From Burkholderiales bacterium PBB3 (GTDB lineage Bacteria > Pseudomonadota > Gammaproteobacteria > Burkholderiales > Burkholderiaceae_C), in the NCBI GenBank assembly GCA_002256115.1, contig NKIK01000014.1, positions 39,204-103,203 of the forward strand: a stretch of DNA of 64,000 bases. The letters run 5' to 3'. Position numbers and translations under genes: made by a program. The number at the start of each line of letters is the position of its first letter. The first letter of the stretch is position 1. Shown one piece after another: positions 10,187 through 19,331 of this stretch. Under the pieces are notes generated by a model. The model did not search any database. It saw only the letters and a list, made by a program, of their open reading frames with translations, and was not told the origin of the DNA.

Positions 10187-10776
10187 AGCTTAAACCGCAT
10201 GTGCAAACAGCGTGGCTTGGGAGAGGTAAATGCCGTAAATGTCGGTGTGATGCTTGGGTCGGGACACTCGTCAGATGTACCCCCATCCAGTGATGCAAAG
10301 GTGGCAGGTTCATCCCAAATGATCCAAATGTCTCCTTCAGGAGTAGACGTGCTGTTGCAGGCCCCGCTGCAGGTGACGCGCATCCCCGCGAAACCAGGCA
10401 GCTCACGTCTGATGGCCGCAAAGGTGTCGTTGATATCTGCCCTTGCAATTGTGGTGGCATCGCAGGCTGGGTAAGCGCATGCAGTTGGATACAACTCAAC
10501 TACTTTCCAGATTTCCACGCCATACGTGTGCGGTTCTCCGGAAATGGCGGCACTGGCGTACTGCCCTGATCTAAAACCACCAACATTGCCGCGCATGCGT
10601 TCAATGTGGCCGCTTGCAATACTGCTTGCAGAAGACCGATAACCCGATAGCTTGGGCATTTGTACAGCATAAGACAACATGCCACCCAGAGCGAGCATGC
10701 CAAAGGAAAGTATCAATACCGCGACCAATACTTCGATGAGTGAGGCGCCGCGCTGGCGCAGTCCTGGGTGTTTCAT
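10183..10776 (-). CDS. pilV: PilV minor pilin
   Basis: A prepilin of 197 residues with leader MKHPGLRQRG, then ASLIEVLVAVLILSFGMLAL, which matches PilV (Ala at +1, Glu at +5). The frame is open further upstream inside fimT. The ATG at 10776 overlaps the fimT stop by 4 nt (ATGA), like the other junctions of this operon, so it is preferred. An ATG three codons earlier is possible. Cys residues in the distal part (CAYPACD, CSGAC) may form disulfides. Confidence 0.87.
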   Translation of the reverse strand: MKHPGLRQRGASLIEVLVAVLILSFGMLALGGMLSYAVQMPKLSGYRSSASSIASGHIERMRGNVGGFRSGQYASAAISGEPHTYGVEIWKVVELYPTACAYPACDATTIARADINDTFAAIRRELPGFAGMRVTCSGACNSTSTPEGDIWIIWDEPATFASLDGGTSDECPDPSITPTFTAFTSPKPRCLHMRFKL

Positions 10777-11336
10777 GGGGGGCATAGCTCTGACGCCGTT
10801 TCGATGCGTGCCCGGCCACCCAGGCTGATGCAAATTTTTCTGATTAAAGCTAGGTCGTAGCTGCCACCAAAGGTGACGGTGGTTGCGGATGATGTGTTGA
10901 GTAACCTTCCCGTGGAGGTGAATTTCAACTTGGTCGCCGCGCCGGCCTCATAGATTGAGCCAATAGTGCCAATCGGTGCTTGTATGCGAAGCACTCTGTC
11001 GTCCAGCGATTCATCAGCGTTGGCGTCGACGGTCCCATCGCGATTTTGATCCAGAAAGATGATCCAGCCACTCTCCCAGCCCACGGTGGACCCACTTCCG
11101 CAGTCTGGGCTGGCTGCTTCTGGATCGCTGCTACGGCACATGGTGACCGTGCCACCGAGCCGGATTGCTTCGCTTCTGGCGAAACGCGTGTCGCTTAGAA
11201 AAGTGTTCACTGCGCTAGCAACATTGGTGGAGCGTACCAGCGTAGTGAAGGCAGGAACCGCCAGGGCGACAAGGATTGCCGCAATGGCTATTACTACCAG
11301 AAGTTCAATAAGGGTAAAACCGTTGCACCTTTTCAT
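10773..11336 (-). CDS. fimT: FimT/GspH-type minor pilin
   Basis: A 187-residue pseudopilin with leader MKRCNG and FTLIELLVVIAIAAILVALA, followed by VPAFTTLVRSTNVASAVNTF and RFARSEAIRLGGTVTMCRS, the FimT/GspH signature. It is the first gene of the pilus operon, 86 nt after nrdR. FimT-type minor pilins help start pilus assembly, and some bind DNA for uptake. The operon promoter should lie in 11337-11422, but no clear box was recognised there. Confidence 0.9.
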   Translation of the reverse strand: MKRCNGFTLIELLVVIAIAAILVALAVPAFTTLVRSTNVASAVNTFLSDTRFARSEAIRLGGTVTMCRSSDPEAASPDCGSGSTVGWESGWIIFLDQNRDGTVDANADESLDDRVLRIQAPIGTIGSIYEAGAATKLKFTSTGRLLNTSSATTVTFGGSYDLALIRKICISLGGRARIETASELCPP

Positions 11337-11422
11337 AGGTCGAATTATGCTACCCAGTATCCAGAACGATATTGCTAGCTGACAAGCGGGCTCGAAACAT
11401 CGATCAATGGCGCTGATAATTA

Positions 11423-11872
11423 TTACCGCCTCACCTCATCTACCAGCGCCCGAAACTCATCAATATCCTCAAAGCTACGATAAACACTGGCAAAGCGGAC
11501 GTAAGCCACTTTGTCTAGTTTTTTAAGCTCGCGCATAACCATCTCTCCCACCCGGTTTGACGGAACTTCGCGCAGCCCGAGGTTGAGGATTTTTTCCTCT
11601 ATGCGGTCGATGGCGGCACCGACTTGCTCGGTGCTCACAGGCCTTTTGCGCAGGGCTAGGGAAAATGAGCCGCGCAATTTGCTGGGGTCGTAGTCGATGC
11701 GGCGGCCGTCTTTTTTGACAATCGCCGGGAAACTCACGTCAGGGCGCTCATAGGTGGTGAAGCGCTTATCGCAGGCACCGCACTGGCGGCGTCTGCGAAT
11801 GAAGTCGCCGTCCTCCGAGATCCGGGTTTCGACGACTTGGGTCTCGGAATGACTGCAAAACGGACACTTCAT
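11423..11872 (-). CDS. nrdR: Transcriptional repressor NrdR
   Basis: NrdR is the nucleotide-sensing repressor of ribonucleotide reductase genes. The 149-residue product starts with a zinc ribbon (MKCPFC ... CGACDKRF, residues 1-36) followed by the ATP-cone domain ([19 protein letters not shown]). Length and both domains are canonical. It lies about 100 nt after glyA, a very common pairing in Burkholderiales, and the gap contains a dispersed repeat. The pilus operon follows on the same strand. Confidence 0.97.
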   Translation of the reverse strand: MKCPFCSHSETQVVETRISEDGDFIRRRRQCGACDKRFTTYERPDVSFPAIVKKDGRRIDYDPSKLRGSFSLALRKRPVSTEQVGAAIDRIEEKILNLGLREVPSNRVGEMVMRELKKLDKVAYVRFASVYRSFEDIDEFRALVDEVRR

Positions 11873-11918
11873 GGCAGATTTAGCTTCCGTTTATGGGCGA
11901 TTTAGGCCTGTAAGCCCA

Positions 11919-11953
11919 TGGATAGTGCGGGAGCAGCTATCAAAATAGTAGCG
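11919..11953 (+). repeat. Dispersed 35-nt repeat, copy 2 (glyA-nrdR gap)
   Basis: The sequence TGGATAGTGCGGGAGCAGCT is followed by ATCAAAATAGTAGCG. It is close to the consensus of the family. The GCTA/TAGC ends can pair across an A-rich loop. It fills about a third of the 99-nt gap between nrdR and glyA. Confidence 0.8.
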
Positions 11954-11971
11954 TTCTTGCAGGCGCTCATA

Positions 11972-13216
11972 TCAGCCGTAGACCGGGAAGCGCGAGGTGA
12001 GGGCGTGTACCTTGGCGCGCACCGCCGCAATATTGGCTTCGTCGCGCGGGTTGTCCAGCACATCTGCAATCAGATGTGCGGTGGCACGGGCCTCTTCGTC
12101 CTTGAAGCCGCGCGTGGTCATGGCGGGGGTGCCAATGCGCACGCCGCTAGTTACCATCGGCTTTTCGGGGTCGTTGGGGATGGCGTTTTTGTTGATCGTC
12201 ATATGGGCGCTGCCCAGCACCGCTTCCGCTTCCTTGCCGGTAATGCCCTTGGAGCGCAGGTCCACCAGCATTACGTGGCTCTCAGTGCGGCCGCTGACAA
12301 TGCGCAGGCCGCGCTCGGTCAGGGTAGTCGCCACAATTTGGGCATTTTTCAGCACCTGCTGCTGGTAGGCCTTGAATTCCGGAGCCATGGCTTCTTTGAA
12401 GGCCACAGCCTTGGCCGCAATCACATGCATCAACGGGCCGCCTTGCAGGCCGGGGAAGATGGCGCTGTTGATGGCCTTCTCGTGCTGGGCCTTCATTAGG
12501 ATGATGCCGCCACGGGGGCCGCGCAGGCTCTTGTGGGTGGTCGAGGTAACGATATCGGCGTGTGGCACGGGGTTGGGGTAGACGCCCGCGGCAATCAAGC
12601 CGGCATAGTGGGCCATGTCGACCATGAAGATGGCACCCACGTCTTTGGCCACTTTGGCAAAGCGCTCAAAGTCAATGGCCAAGGAATAGGCTGAAGCGCC
12701 CGCAATGATCAGCTTGGGCTTGCTTTCATGGGCTTTGCGCTCCATGGCGTCGTAGTCGATAGCCTCATTGGCGTCCAGTCCGTAGGACACGACGTTAAAC
12801 CACTTGCCGCTGATGTTGAGCGGCATGCCGTGGGTCAAATGGCCGCCTTCGGCCAGGCTCATACCCAAAATGGTGTCGCCGGGTTTCAGAAAGGCGAGAA
12901 AGACGGCTTCGTTGGCCGACGCACCGCAATGCGGCTGCACATTGGCAGCATCCGCGCCAAAAATCTGCTTGATACGGTCAATGGCCAGTTGCTCGGCCAC
13001 GTCCACATGCTCACAGCCGCCGTAGTAGCGCTTGCCGGGGTAACCCTCTGCATACTTATTAGTCAGTTGACTGCCCTGGGCGGCCATGACGGCGGGGGAG
13101 GCGTAGTTCTCGCTGGCAATCAGCTCGATATGGTGTTCCTGACGTGCGTTTTCGGCCTGGATGGCGGCCCACAGTTCGGGGTCGGTTTGTTCTACAAGAA
13201 TATTGCGGTGGTACAT
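11972..13216 (-). CDS. glyA: Serine hydroxymethyltransferase
   Basis: GlyA converts serine and tetrahydrofolate to glycine and 5,10-methylene-THF, the main cytoplasmic source of one-carbon units. The 414-residue protein has [20 protein letters not shown] near the N-terminus and the PLP site [15 protein letters not shown], whose Lys binds the cofactor near residue 229. The start has AAAGGA 5 nt upstream. A ZTP riboswitch precedes it (13264-13390), so expression should follow ZMP/ZTP, the alarmone of 10-formyl-THF shortage. Confidence 0.98.
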   Translation of the reverse strand: MYHRNILVEQTDPELWAAIQAENARQEHHIELIASENYASPAVMAAQGSQLTNKYAEGYPGKRYYGGCEHVDVAEQLAIDRIKQIFGADAANVQPHCGASANEAVFLAFLKPGDTILGMSLAEGGHLTHGMPLNISGKWFNVVSYGLDANEAIDYDAMERKAHESKPKLIIAGASAYSLAIDFERFAKVAKDVGAIFMVDMAHYAGLIAAGVYPNPVPHADIVTSTTHKSLRGPRGGIILMKAQHEKAINSAIFPGLQGGPLMHVIAAKAVAFKEAMAPEFKAYQQQVLKNAQIVATTLTERGLRIVSGRTESHVMLVDLRSKGITGKEAEAVLGSAHMTINKNAIPNDPEKPMVTSGVRIGTPAMTTRGFKDEEARATAHLIADVLDNPRDEANIAAVRAKVHALTSRFPVYG

Positions 13217-13263
13217 GGCAGTCCTTTAAGACAATGGGCCGGGTTTGCGCGCATGCGAAACCA

Positions 13264-13390
13264 GGGCTGCCCAGGCGAACGGCTGATCACAGAAGTCCTT
13301 CGGGACTTTGCGGCACGCTCCCCAGTGGTGTCCCACGTCAGTGCCCGTTGCCATGGTGGCAAGAGCGCCTATCGCCAGTCGCGTGCGGGT
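13264..13390 (-). ncRNA. ZTP (pfl motif) riboswitch upstream of glyA
   Basis: Read on the minus strand, the leader has the ordered hallmarks of the pfl/ZTP aptamer: CGCGACTGGCG (13373-13383 region), then GTGGGACACCACTGGGGAGC, a GCCG segment, a local hairpin AAAGTCCCGAAGGACTT, and the 3' element CGCCTGGGCA (near 13269-13278). The aptamer senses ZMP/ZTP and normally switches on folate and purine genes. A small hairpin (GGTTT...AAACC) and the glyA ribosome binding site follow, with no U-tract. Translational control is therefore more likely than termination; this is inferred. Confidence 0.88.
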
Positions 13391-13416
13391 CAGAGTTTAA
13401 CCGACGCCGCGTGCAA

Positions 13417-14226
13417 TCAGGAGTTGAACAACGAGGCAACCGTTTCGGGCGCTTCTACGGGCTTGGCGGGCTGAATAACGGGAGCACTCTGTGGGGTGCT
13501 GACGGGCACCGAGCGTCCCGCTGCAACCAGCAGCAATCTGCCGTGCTCGGCAAGCACTTTGGCGGTGTAGCCACCGTCATCTTCCATATTGGCGGCACCT
13601 ACGTAGTAGCGCAATCCACCCTCCAGCGAGCCTGCGCGAGAAATGCACTCTTGCAGCACTTTTACGCCGACGCGCAGATTGGACACTGGATCGAAAGCTG
13701 CCAGCTTTCCGCCAAAGCCGTCGTACTTGTCGCTATGAATCTTGGTCATTACCTGCATCAGGCCTTGCGCGCCTACTGGGCTTTGGGCAAAGGGGTTGAA
13801 GCCAGACTCAATAGCCATGATGGCCAAAATAAGTGTTGGGTCCAGCTTGGTCCGGCTGCCGGTTTCATAGGCTTCTGCCACCAAAGCGCTAATGGGCTCA
13901 GGTGCCACGTTGTACTTGCGGCTAAGCCAGTAGGCCACCGCTGCCTGTTGCTTGGGCAGATCTTTGGGGTTGGTGGCAGTAGCGCGCTCTACAGCCACTG
14001 GCTCCACAGGCATGCCATAGACAGCCTGTTGACGATCTTGAAGCCAGCTCATCAACTGGACTTCACCGGCTTGGCGCATTTCGGGGCGGGCGGTGAGGGT
14101 GATCACTGCAAACATCACGGCCAGACCCAAAAGGGCAAACCCGTTGTGTGTAATTTCAAAGAAACCTTGGGCAATATCGCTTGCGAAGACTCGCAGGCCC
14201 TTGGTGAATTTTTGAGTCGCTGTCAT
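13417..14226 (-). CDS. Membrane-anchored lytic transglycosylase (SLT family)
   Basis: A 269-residue protein with one transmembrane segment at about residues 29-47 (GFALLGLAVMFAVITL) and a periplasmic SLT domain. The catalytic region reads LILAIMAIESGFNPFAQSPV, then GAQGLMQVM; the Glu of IESGFN is the likely acid. Later FDPVSNLRVGVKVLQE and RYYVGA match the goose-lysozyme-like fold. It would cleave peptidoglycan to give 1,6-anhydro ends. The C-terminal 40 residues are Pro- and Ala-rich. It precedes the glyA riboswitch by about 26 nt, so glyA may also be read through from this gene. Confidence 0.85.
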   Translation of the reverse strand: MTATQKFTKGLRVFASDIAQGFFEITHNGFALLGLAVMFAVITLTARPEMRQAGEVQLMSWLQDRQQAVYGMPVEPVAVERATATNPKDLPKQQAAVAYWLSRKYNVAPEPISALVAEAYETGSRTKLDPTLILAIMAIESGFNPFAQSPVGAQGLMQVMTKIHSDKYDGFGGKLAAFDPVSNLRVGVKVLQECISRAGSLEGGLRYYVGAANMEDDGGYTAKVLAEHGRLLLVAAGRSVPVSTPQSAPVIQPAKPVEAPETVASLFNS

Positions 14227-14954
14227 AGCTCTTCCTTCTTAGGCGTGGGTCCTGGTGTTGGCCATGCAGGGCATGGTCGCGCTTCAGACTCCCGTTTGGG
14301 TTGGTACGCTATCAATATCCTGCGGCGTCGGAACGACATGTGCAGCGATTTGAATATGCCGGGTTCGGCAGCGGATTCGGGTAATCCCTAGACGAATCAG
14401 GGATCGGGGCGGATTCTAGGTGGCTTTGTTATGCCTGGTCAACAATATCAACTAGGGTCTTTATTCTATTTTTGATCGTTAGATTGCTGAAAGGCAGACG
14501 CCATGCGGGTTTGCGGCGGATTGTGCGATTGCCCATTTGTACCAATCAAACTCTGAAAATCCATTGAAATTTCAATTTGAAATCCCGCGGGTGGCTGCCT
14601 AAACTCCGGCTGCCTGTGAATTCAGGCGTTTAGTCGGCAGTAGCCAGTCCGGGCCCAGCAGGGCCTCGCGATAAAGCGGCCCCGGCGATTTTTGAGGCAA
14701 TCTATTGCTTCTTTTGTTCTGTGGGACTTCAATCTCCCCCAGAACATGACTAGACAGCAAGGGCCTTTGGCCCGCTGTCGAGCTCGGTGCCTCCACCAAC
14801 TGGTTGGGGCCCGGGCTTTCTTGTTGGTGAACGTGCATTCGACCCTCTGTATAGAGCTGTCCGTAGGCTCTATGGCAAATACCTTGGAGCCGGACGCATT
14901 TCGCGGTGAAAATACAGGGCTGTAAATTTCTTTCACCCTAATTCTGAGCCCACC
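14227..14954. other. 728-nt intergenic region with a series of hairpins
   Basis: No convincing gene is seen between the divergent transglycosylase and DUF349 genes. Notable elements are overlapping stems at 14374-14404, a perfect palindrome ATTGAAATTTCAAT at 14563-14576, and a row of hairpins in the right half. These are 14595-14640 (CTGCC/GGCAG plus inner GCCTG/CAGGC), 14649-14685 followed by TTTTT, 14715-14746 (TGTTCTG/CAGAACA), 14755-14777, 14781-14817 followed by TTTCTTGTT, 14851-14873 (ATAGAGC/GCTCTAT) and 14905-14937 (GGTGAAA/TTTCACC around TACAG/CTGTA). The last ends 17 nt before the DUF349 start. An unrecognised small RNA or long structured leader is possible; nothing matches RNase P, tmRNA or SRP RNA by eye. 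Confidence 0.5.
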
Positions 14955-17669
14955 GTGACGTCGACTTCCTCAACTAAAAATAACGATATAGCCCAACTGG
15001 ACAGTTTGACTGGTGGTGCCTTCTCCGCGCCTACAGCGGGCGAGCGAGCCTCTCGGGTGCGCGACTGGTTGCTGACCCAACCCGGGCACGAACTTTTGGC
15101 TGAGGTGTTCAAAGAACTCAGCATCAAAGACAAGGGCGCTGCCAAGCTGGTGCGAGAGAAGCTGGACGAAGCCAAGCGCGCCAAGGGCCAGGAGTCTTTG
15201 GCTGCTGAGTGGGCCGACAAGGCCACCACTTTGCTGGCAGTCGCCAAGCTCAATATTGCCGATGCCATGGCGTGGCAGAGGGATGCTGCCAAAGCGGGGG
15301 CACCCCTGAGCAAAGAGCCCTTGGCAAGCCTCAAAACCCAATTGGTCGAGCGCGTACGTGTGGTCGAAGACCTGCAGCGCCAAGTGCAGGTGCAGCGCGA
15401 GGCCGCAGTTTTGCTGGCTCAGCGCATTGAGGTCTTATCCACCAAGTCATGGGCCGATGCCCAAGCCGCCTTGGAAGCCCTGAAGGCGGATGTGGAGCAC
15501 TGGCAGTCCCAAGCCGCTGCCTTGGCAGATGACGCCAGTTGGCCCAGTGTAGACGCCAAATTCCCGCCGTTGTTGGATGCTTCCCGCGCTCAGTTGTTGG
15601 TCGTGTGGGATGCCTTCCAGGCCGCTTTGGGTCAAGCGATTGCGGCCTCGCACGACGCTGCTGCGCCTTTGCCACCCGTGCCTATGTGGGCCAATGAGTT
15701 GCGCGTAGCCCGTGGCGTTCCTATCGAAGCCCCGGCTAAAGCCGCCAAGCCTAAGCTGGACCCCGAAGTGCGTGCCAAGGCCAACGCCGCGGTGCAAGAA
15801 GTACTGACCACACTGGAAACCGAGATCGCGGAAGGCCATGGCAAAGCCAGTGCCGGTGCTGCCGCCGCGCTACGTGGTGCCCTGAAGGAATTTGGTCGCG
15901 TCATTGACGACAAACTGGAGCACCGCGCTCACGCGGCCCTGGGCGCTGCGGGCGAATTGGAAGGCTGGCAGCGCTGGCGCGCAGACCAATTGCGCGAAGA
16001 GCTGGTCGCCAAGGCCGAGGGTTTGCTGAAGCGCCCCGAAGGCCAAGCCATCGGCGGACGCAAGATGCAAGAGTCACTGCGCACCCTGCGCGACCAATGG
16101 AAGCAGACCGACCAAGGCGGCGTGCCCAACCACGCGTTGTGGAAGCGCTTTGATGAGGCTTGCAACGAAGCCTACAAGGTGGTCGCCGCCTGGTTGGAGA
16201 AGGTCAAAGCCGAATCTGCTGAGAACAAAGCCCAGCGTTTGGCACTGATAGAAGAGTTGAACGCTTGGGCTGCCGCTAACCCGACCGCGCTGGACGATGA
16301 TTGGAAGGGCTTTAACCGTATCCTGCACCAGTTTGGCGACCGCTGGCGCGAAGCTGGCCACTTGGGCGAAAAGGCTTTTGCCGAGATGCAACCCCTGTGG
16401 AAGGCGGCTATCTCTAAAGCCGCCGCGCCGCTGGAAGCTCTGCAGGCTCAGAGCTTGGCCATGCGCCAGGCGATGATCGAAGAGGCGAAAGTTTTGGGTG
16501 CTAGCCCTGCTCTGCGGGTTGACGCGGTGCGGGCTTTGCAACAGCGCTGGCAAGCCCAGGCCCATGCGGTGCCTATTGACCGCCGCCAAGAGCAAAAGCT
16601 GTGGGACGCTTTTCGCAAGCCGATTGACGAAGCTTTCAACCGCAAATCTTCGGAGCGTGAGGCGGCAGAAACCGCTTTGGGTGCCCGTGACCGAGTGGTT
16701 CTGCAGGCCGCTAAAGCACTGGAGGCCGCTAACGCCAGTGGTGATGCGCAGGCCATTCGCACGGCAGTCGCTGCATTGGAAGCTGCACTCCATGGTCAGG
16801 CGACTGCCCAAGCGGATGTGCAGGCCGCAGGCAAGCATGAAGCCGCAGCCAAGGCCATGGTTCAATCTACGGATTTAGTGCCAAATACGCCTGAGACCCC
16901 CGTGGAATCTGCGGGAGCAGCTACTGAAAATGTAGCAGATGGTGCAGCTGAAGTAGCCGCCGAAGTACCCGTGGTTGCAGTCAAACCCGCTCCCAAACCC
17001 GTCGTGGCTGTGCGCGGTGATGACCGCCCCGGTATGCGCAAAGAAGCGCCCGCTGCGCCCATGGGACGCGGTGGCAAATTTGGTGATCGCAAAGATGCGG
17101 GCCGCCCAGGGCGCGACGCTGGGCCACACGGCGCTTCGGCTGGACGTGGTCCGCGTGATGGTGGCCGTGACCACAACGCAACGCCTTGGCAAGACGCCCC
17201 GCGCTTGGGTGATACGGCCTTTCGTGCCCAGCGTGACGCCCTCGACAACGCCCAGTTTGCGCTGCGCAAACTGGCCGCTCAGGCCCATGGTGAAGCCCTG
17301 ACGCAGCTGTTAACCGCCTGGGAGAAGCGAGACAGCTCCTTGGTGCCCAGCCCGCAGGAGCTAGGTGCCAAGATCGGAGGGGCTACACGGACGGCGTGGA
17401 CTAAAGCACTGGAAGCGCCTGCCTCTGTGGGTGCCGCCGAGCCTATGGCGCAAGCAGTTTTGCGTTTGGAAATGGCGGCGGAGGTGCCTACCCCCGCCGA
17501 ACATTTGAGTGCCAGACGCATGTTGCAATTGCAACTGTTGACCAAACGCAATGCGCCCGCCCCTGCGGAAACATGGGGTCAGGACACGATGACGGTACTG
17601 GCTGCAGATTTTGATGCGCCGACAGCCAGACGTGTGCAAAATGCCTTGAAGGTTTTGATGAAGAAGTAG
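14955..17669 (+). CDS. DUF349-family coiled-coil protein
   Basis: A 904-residue, Ala/Glu/Lys-rich, mostly helical protein with no signal peptide. Repeated modules with spaced Trp and Arg (LRDQWKQTDQGGVPNHALWK, DDWKGFNRILHQFGDRWREA, LQQRWQAQAHAVPIDRRQEQ) match DUF349 repeats in the middle third. A low-complexity Gly/Arg/Pro linker (about residues 690-745) precedes a helical C-terminal domain. Function is unknown. It starts with GTG and a weak ribosome binding site, right after the hairpin-rich leader. A copy of the dispersed 35-nt repeat lies in frame at 16903-16937. The HD-GYP gene follows after 36 nt. Confidence 0.85.
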   Translation: MTSTSSTKNNDIAQLDSLTGGAFSAPTAGERASRVRDWLLTQPGHELLAEVFKELSIKDKGAAKLVREKLDEAKRAKGQESLAAEWADKATTLLAVAKLNIADAMAWQRDAAKAGAPLSKEPLASLKTQLVERVRVVEDLQRQVQVQREAAVLLAQRIEVLSTKSWADAQAALEALKADVEHWQSQAAALADDASWPSVDAKFPPLLDASRAQLLVVWDAFQAALGQAIAASHDAAAPLPPVPMWANELRVARGVPIEAPAKAAKPKLDPEVRAKANAAVQEVLTTLETEIAEGHGKASAGAAAALRGALKEFGRVIDDKLEHRAHAALGAAGELEGWQRWRADQLREELVAKAEGLLKRPEGQAIGGRKMQESLRTLRDQWKQTDQGGVPNHALWKRFDEACNEAYKVVAAWLEKVKAESAENKAQRLALIEELNAWAAANPTALDDDWKGFNRILHQFGDRWREAGHLGEKAFAEMQPLWKAAISKAAAPLEALQAQSLAMRQAMIEEAKVLGASPALRVDAVRALQQRWQAQAHAVPIDRRQEQKLWDAFRKPIDEAFNRKSSEREAAETALGARDRVVLQAAKALEAANASGDAQAIRTAVAALEAALHGQATAQADVQAAGKHEAAAKAMVQSTDLVPNTPETPVESAGAATENVADGAAEVAAEVPVVAVKPAPKPVVAVRGDDRPGMRKEAPAAPMGRGGKFGDRKDAGRPGRDAGPHGASAGRGPRDGGRDHNATPWQDAPRLGDTAFRAQRDALDNAQFALRKLAAQAHGEALTQLLTAWEKRDSSLVPSPQELGAKIGGATRTAWTKALEAPASVGAAEPMAQAVLRLEMAAEVPTPAEHLSARRMLQLQLLTKRNAPAPAETWGQDTMTVLAADFDAPTARRVQNALKVLMKK
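16903..16937 (+). repeat. Dispersed 35-nt repeat, copy 3 (in frame in the DUF349 gene)
   Basis: The sequence TGGAATCTGCGGGAGCAGCT is followed by ACTGAAAATGTAGCA. It encodes ESAGAATENVA in the variable linker of the protein. GCTAC and GTAGC pair around a 7-nt loop. Confidence 0.8.
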
Positions 17670-17705
17670 TTTTTGGGCGTGATTATTGAAGCAAGGGGGT
17701 AACCC

Positions 17706-19331
17706 GTGGATTCCATAGAAGACTTACTCAAACGCTTGGAGCAATTGAACGCGATTGGCGCGGCGTTGTCCAAAGAGCGGGACATCACGCATTTGCTGGA
17801 AAGCATACTGATTGCCGCCAAAACCATCACCCATGCAGATGGCGGTACCCTGTACCGTGTAACCCCCGATGGGCAGCAGCTCCAGTTTGAGATTCTTCGT
17901 ACGGACTCCTTGCACATTGCAATGGGCGGTACCTCCGAGAGGTCGATTAACTTCCCTAACCTCCCGCTCAAGGATGCTAACGGCCGCTCCAATGACTCCT
18001 TGGTCGCTGCCTACACGGCCATTCACAACCAAACCGTCAATATTGCAGACGCCTACAACGAGCCGAATTTCGACTTTTCCGGCACACGGCAATTTGACGA
18101 ACGCACCGGTTACCGGTCGCAGTCTTTCCTGGCGGTACCCATGAAAGACCACGAAGGCGATGTGATTGGTGTTTTGCAGCTCATCAATGCCATACACCCC
18201 GGTACTGGCTCTGTGGTGCCATTCTCAATGGCGGATCAGAGTTTGGCGGAGTCCTTGGCGTCTCAGGCCGCGATTGCAATTACCAACCGCAATTTGATGG
18301 TGCAGTTGGAAACGCTGTTTGAGTCGTTCATTAGCCTGATCAATCTGGCGATTGATGAAAAGTCGCATTACACCGGTGGGCATTGCCAACGTGTACCGGC
18401 GTTGACCATGATGCTGGCAGAGGCCGTTAACGCCACGCGTGACGGTCCCTTGGCCGATTTCACCATGGATGATCGAGACCGCTACGAACTCAAAATTGCC
18501 GGTTTGCTGCACGACTGCGGCAAGGTCACCACCCCCGTGCATGTGGTGGATAAAGCAACCAAACTGCAAACCCTGTTCGACCGCATTGATTTGGTGGATA
18601 CACGATTTGAGGTGCTGAAGCGCGACATTGAAATATCAGCATTGCGTGAGCAACTTGCTCTGCGTGATGTGAAGGATGCGGCTGTGGAGGCACAGATTTC
18701 TGCCGCCAGCCGTGCGGCGATAGAGGTCCTTAACAGCGACCGAAACTTCCTGCGCGAGGTTAACAAGGGTGCTGAGTTCATGAAAGACGCGGACCTCGTG
18801 CGCGTGCGGGAAATGGGCAGCAACCGACGCTGGCGCAATGCGCATGGCGTAGAGACAGAGTTTCTCTCCAGCGATGAGATCGAGAACCTTACGGTGCGTG
18901 GTGGCACGCTAACATCAGCTGAGCGCGACACCATCAATTACCACATCGTTGCCACGATCAAAATGCTGGAGCAATTGCCCTGGCCCAAGCACCTGCGCAA
19001 CGTGCCTGAATATGCAGGTGGTCACCATGAGCGCATGGATGGCAAGGGCTACCCCAAAGGCCTGACGCGCGACCAAATGTCGGTGCAGGCGCGGGTGATG
19101 GGTATTGCAGATATTTTTGAAGCCTTAACCGCCAAAGACCGCCCTTACAAGCAGGGCATGAAGCTGTCGCAGGCCATGGGCATCATGCACAAATTTCGCA
19201 CGGGTGGTCACATCGACCCAGACCTGTTCGATGTTTTTGTGAATCAGGGTGTCTACCGTCGCTACGCAGAGCAGTTTCTGGACCCATGGCAAATAGACGA
19301 AGTCAACCCGGCGTCTTGGGCCCCAGCGTAA
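17706..19331 (+). CDS. GAF/HD-GYP domain protein (likely cyclic-di-GMP phosphodiesterase)
   Basis: A 541-residue cytoplasmic protein: GAF domain at about residues 15-190 (HADGGTLYRV, RSQSFLAVPMKDHEGDVIGV), then HD-GYP at about 215-520. The motifs are present: HYTGGHCQRV, LLHDCGK near residue 265, and HHERMDGKGYPKGL near 438, then IADIFEALTAKDRPYK. HD-GYP enzymes hydrolyse c-di-GMP. Roughly 100 extra residues, charged and helical, separate the HD and HHE motifs. It starts with GTG after an AGGGGG site. Its last 29 nt overlap the end of convergent lpxH. Confidence 0.9.
   Translation: MDSIEDLLKRLEQLNAIGAALSKERDITHLLESILIAAKTITHADGGTLYRVTPDGQQLQFEILRTDSLHIAMGGTSERSINFPNLPLKDANGRSNDSLVAAYTAIHNQTVNIADAYNEPNFDFSGTRQFDERTGYRSQSFLAVPMKDHEGDVIGVLQLINAIHPGTGSVVPFSMADQSLAESLASQAAIAITNRNLMVQLETLFESFISLINLAIDEKSHYTGGHCQRVPALTMMLAEAVNATRDGPLADFTMDDRDRYELKIAGLLHDCGKVTTPVHVVDKATKLQTLFDRIDLVDTRFEVLKRDIEISALREQLALRDVKDAAVEAQISAASRAAIEVLNSDRNFLREVNKGAEFMKDADLVRVREMGSNRRWRNAHGVETEFLSSDEIENLTVRGGTLTSAERDTINYHIVATIKMLEQLPWPKHLRNVPEYAGGHHERMDGKGYPKGLTRDQMSVQARVMGIADIFEALTAKDRPYKQGMKLSQAMGIMHKFRTGGHIDPDLFDVFVNQGVYRRYAEQFLDPWQIDEVNPASWAPA

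Noticed and set aside
14622..14936. 104-codon minus-strand frame in the hairpin-rich gap
   Set aside because: Composition is rich in Arg, Cys and Trp and it matches nothing; the hairpins explain the sequence better than coding.
14595..14937. 6S RNA, tmRNA or RNase P RNA as identity of the structured gap
   Set aside because: A stretch near 14821 vaguely recalls 6S RNA, but the overall closed-stem layout could not be built, and tmRNA or RNase P signatures are absent.
16074..16865. 263-codon open frame antisense to the DUF349 gene
   Set aside because: A by-product of the Ala/Gln-rich codon use of the real gene; low-complexity translation.
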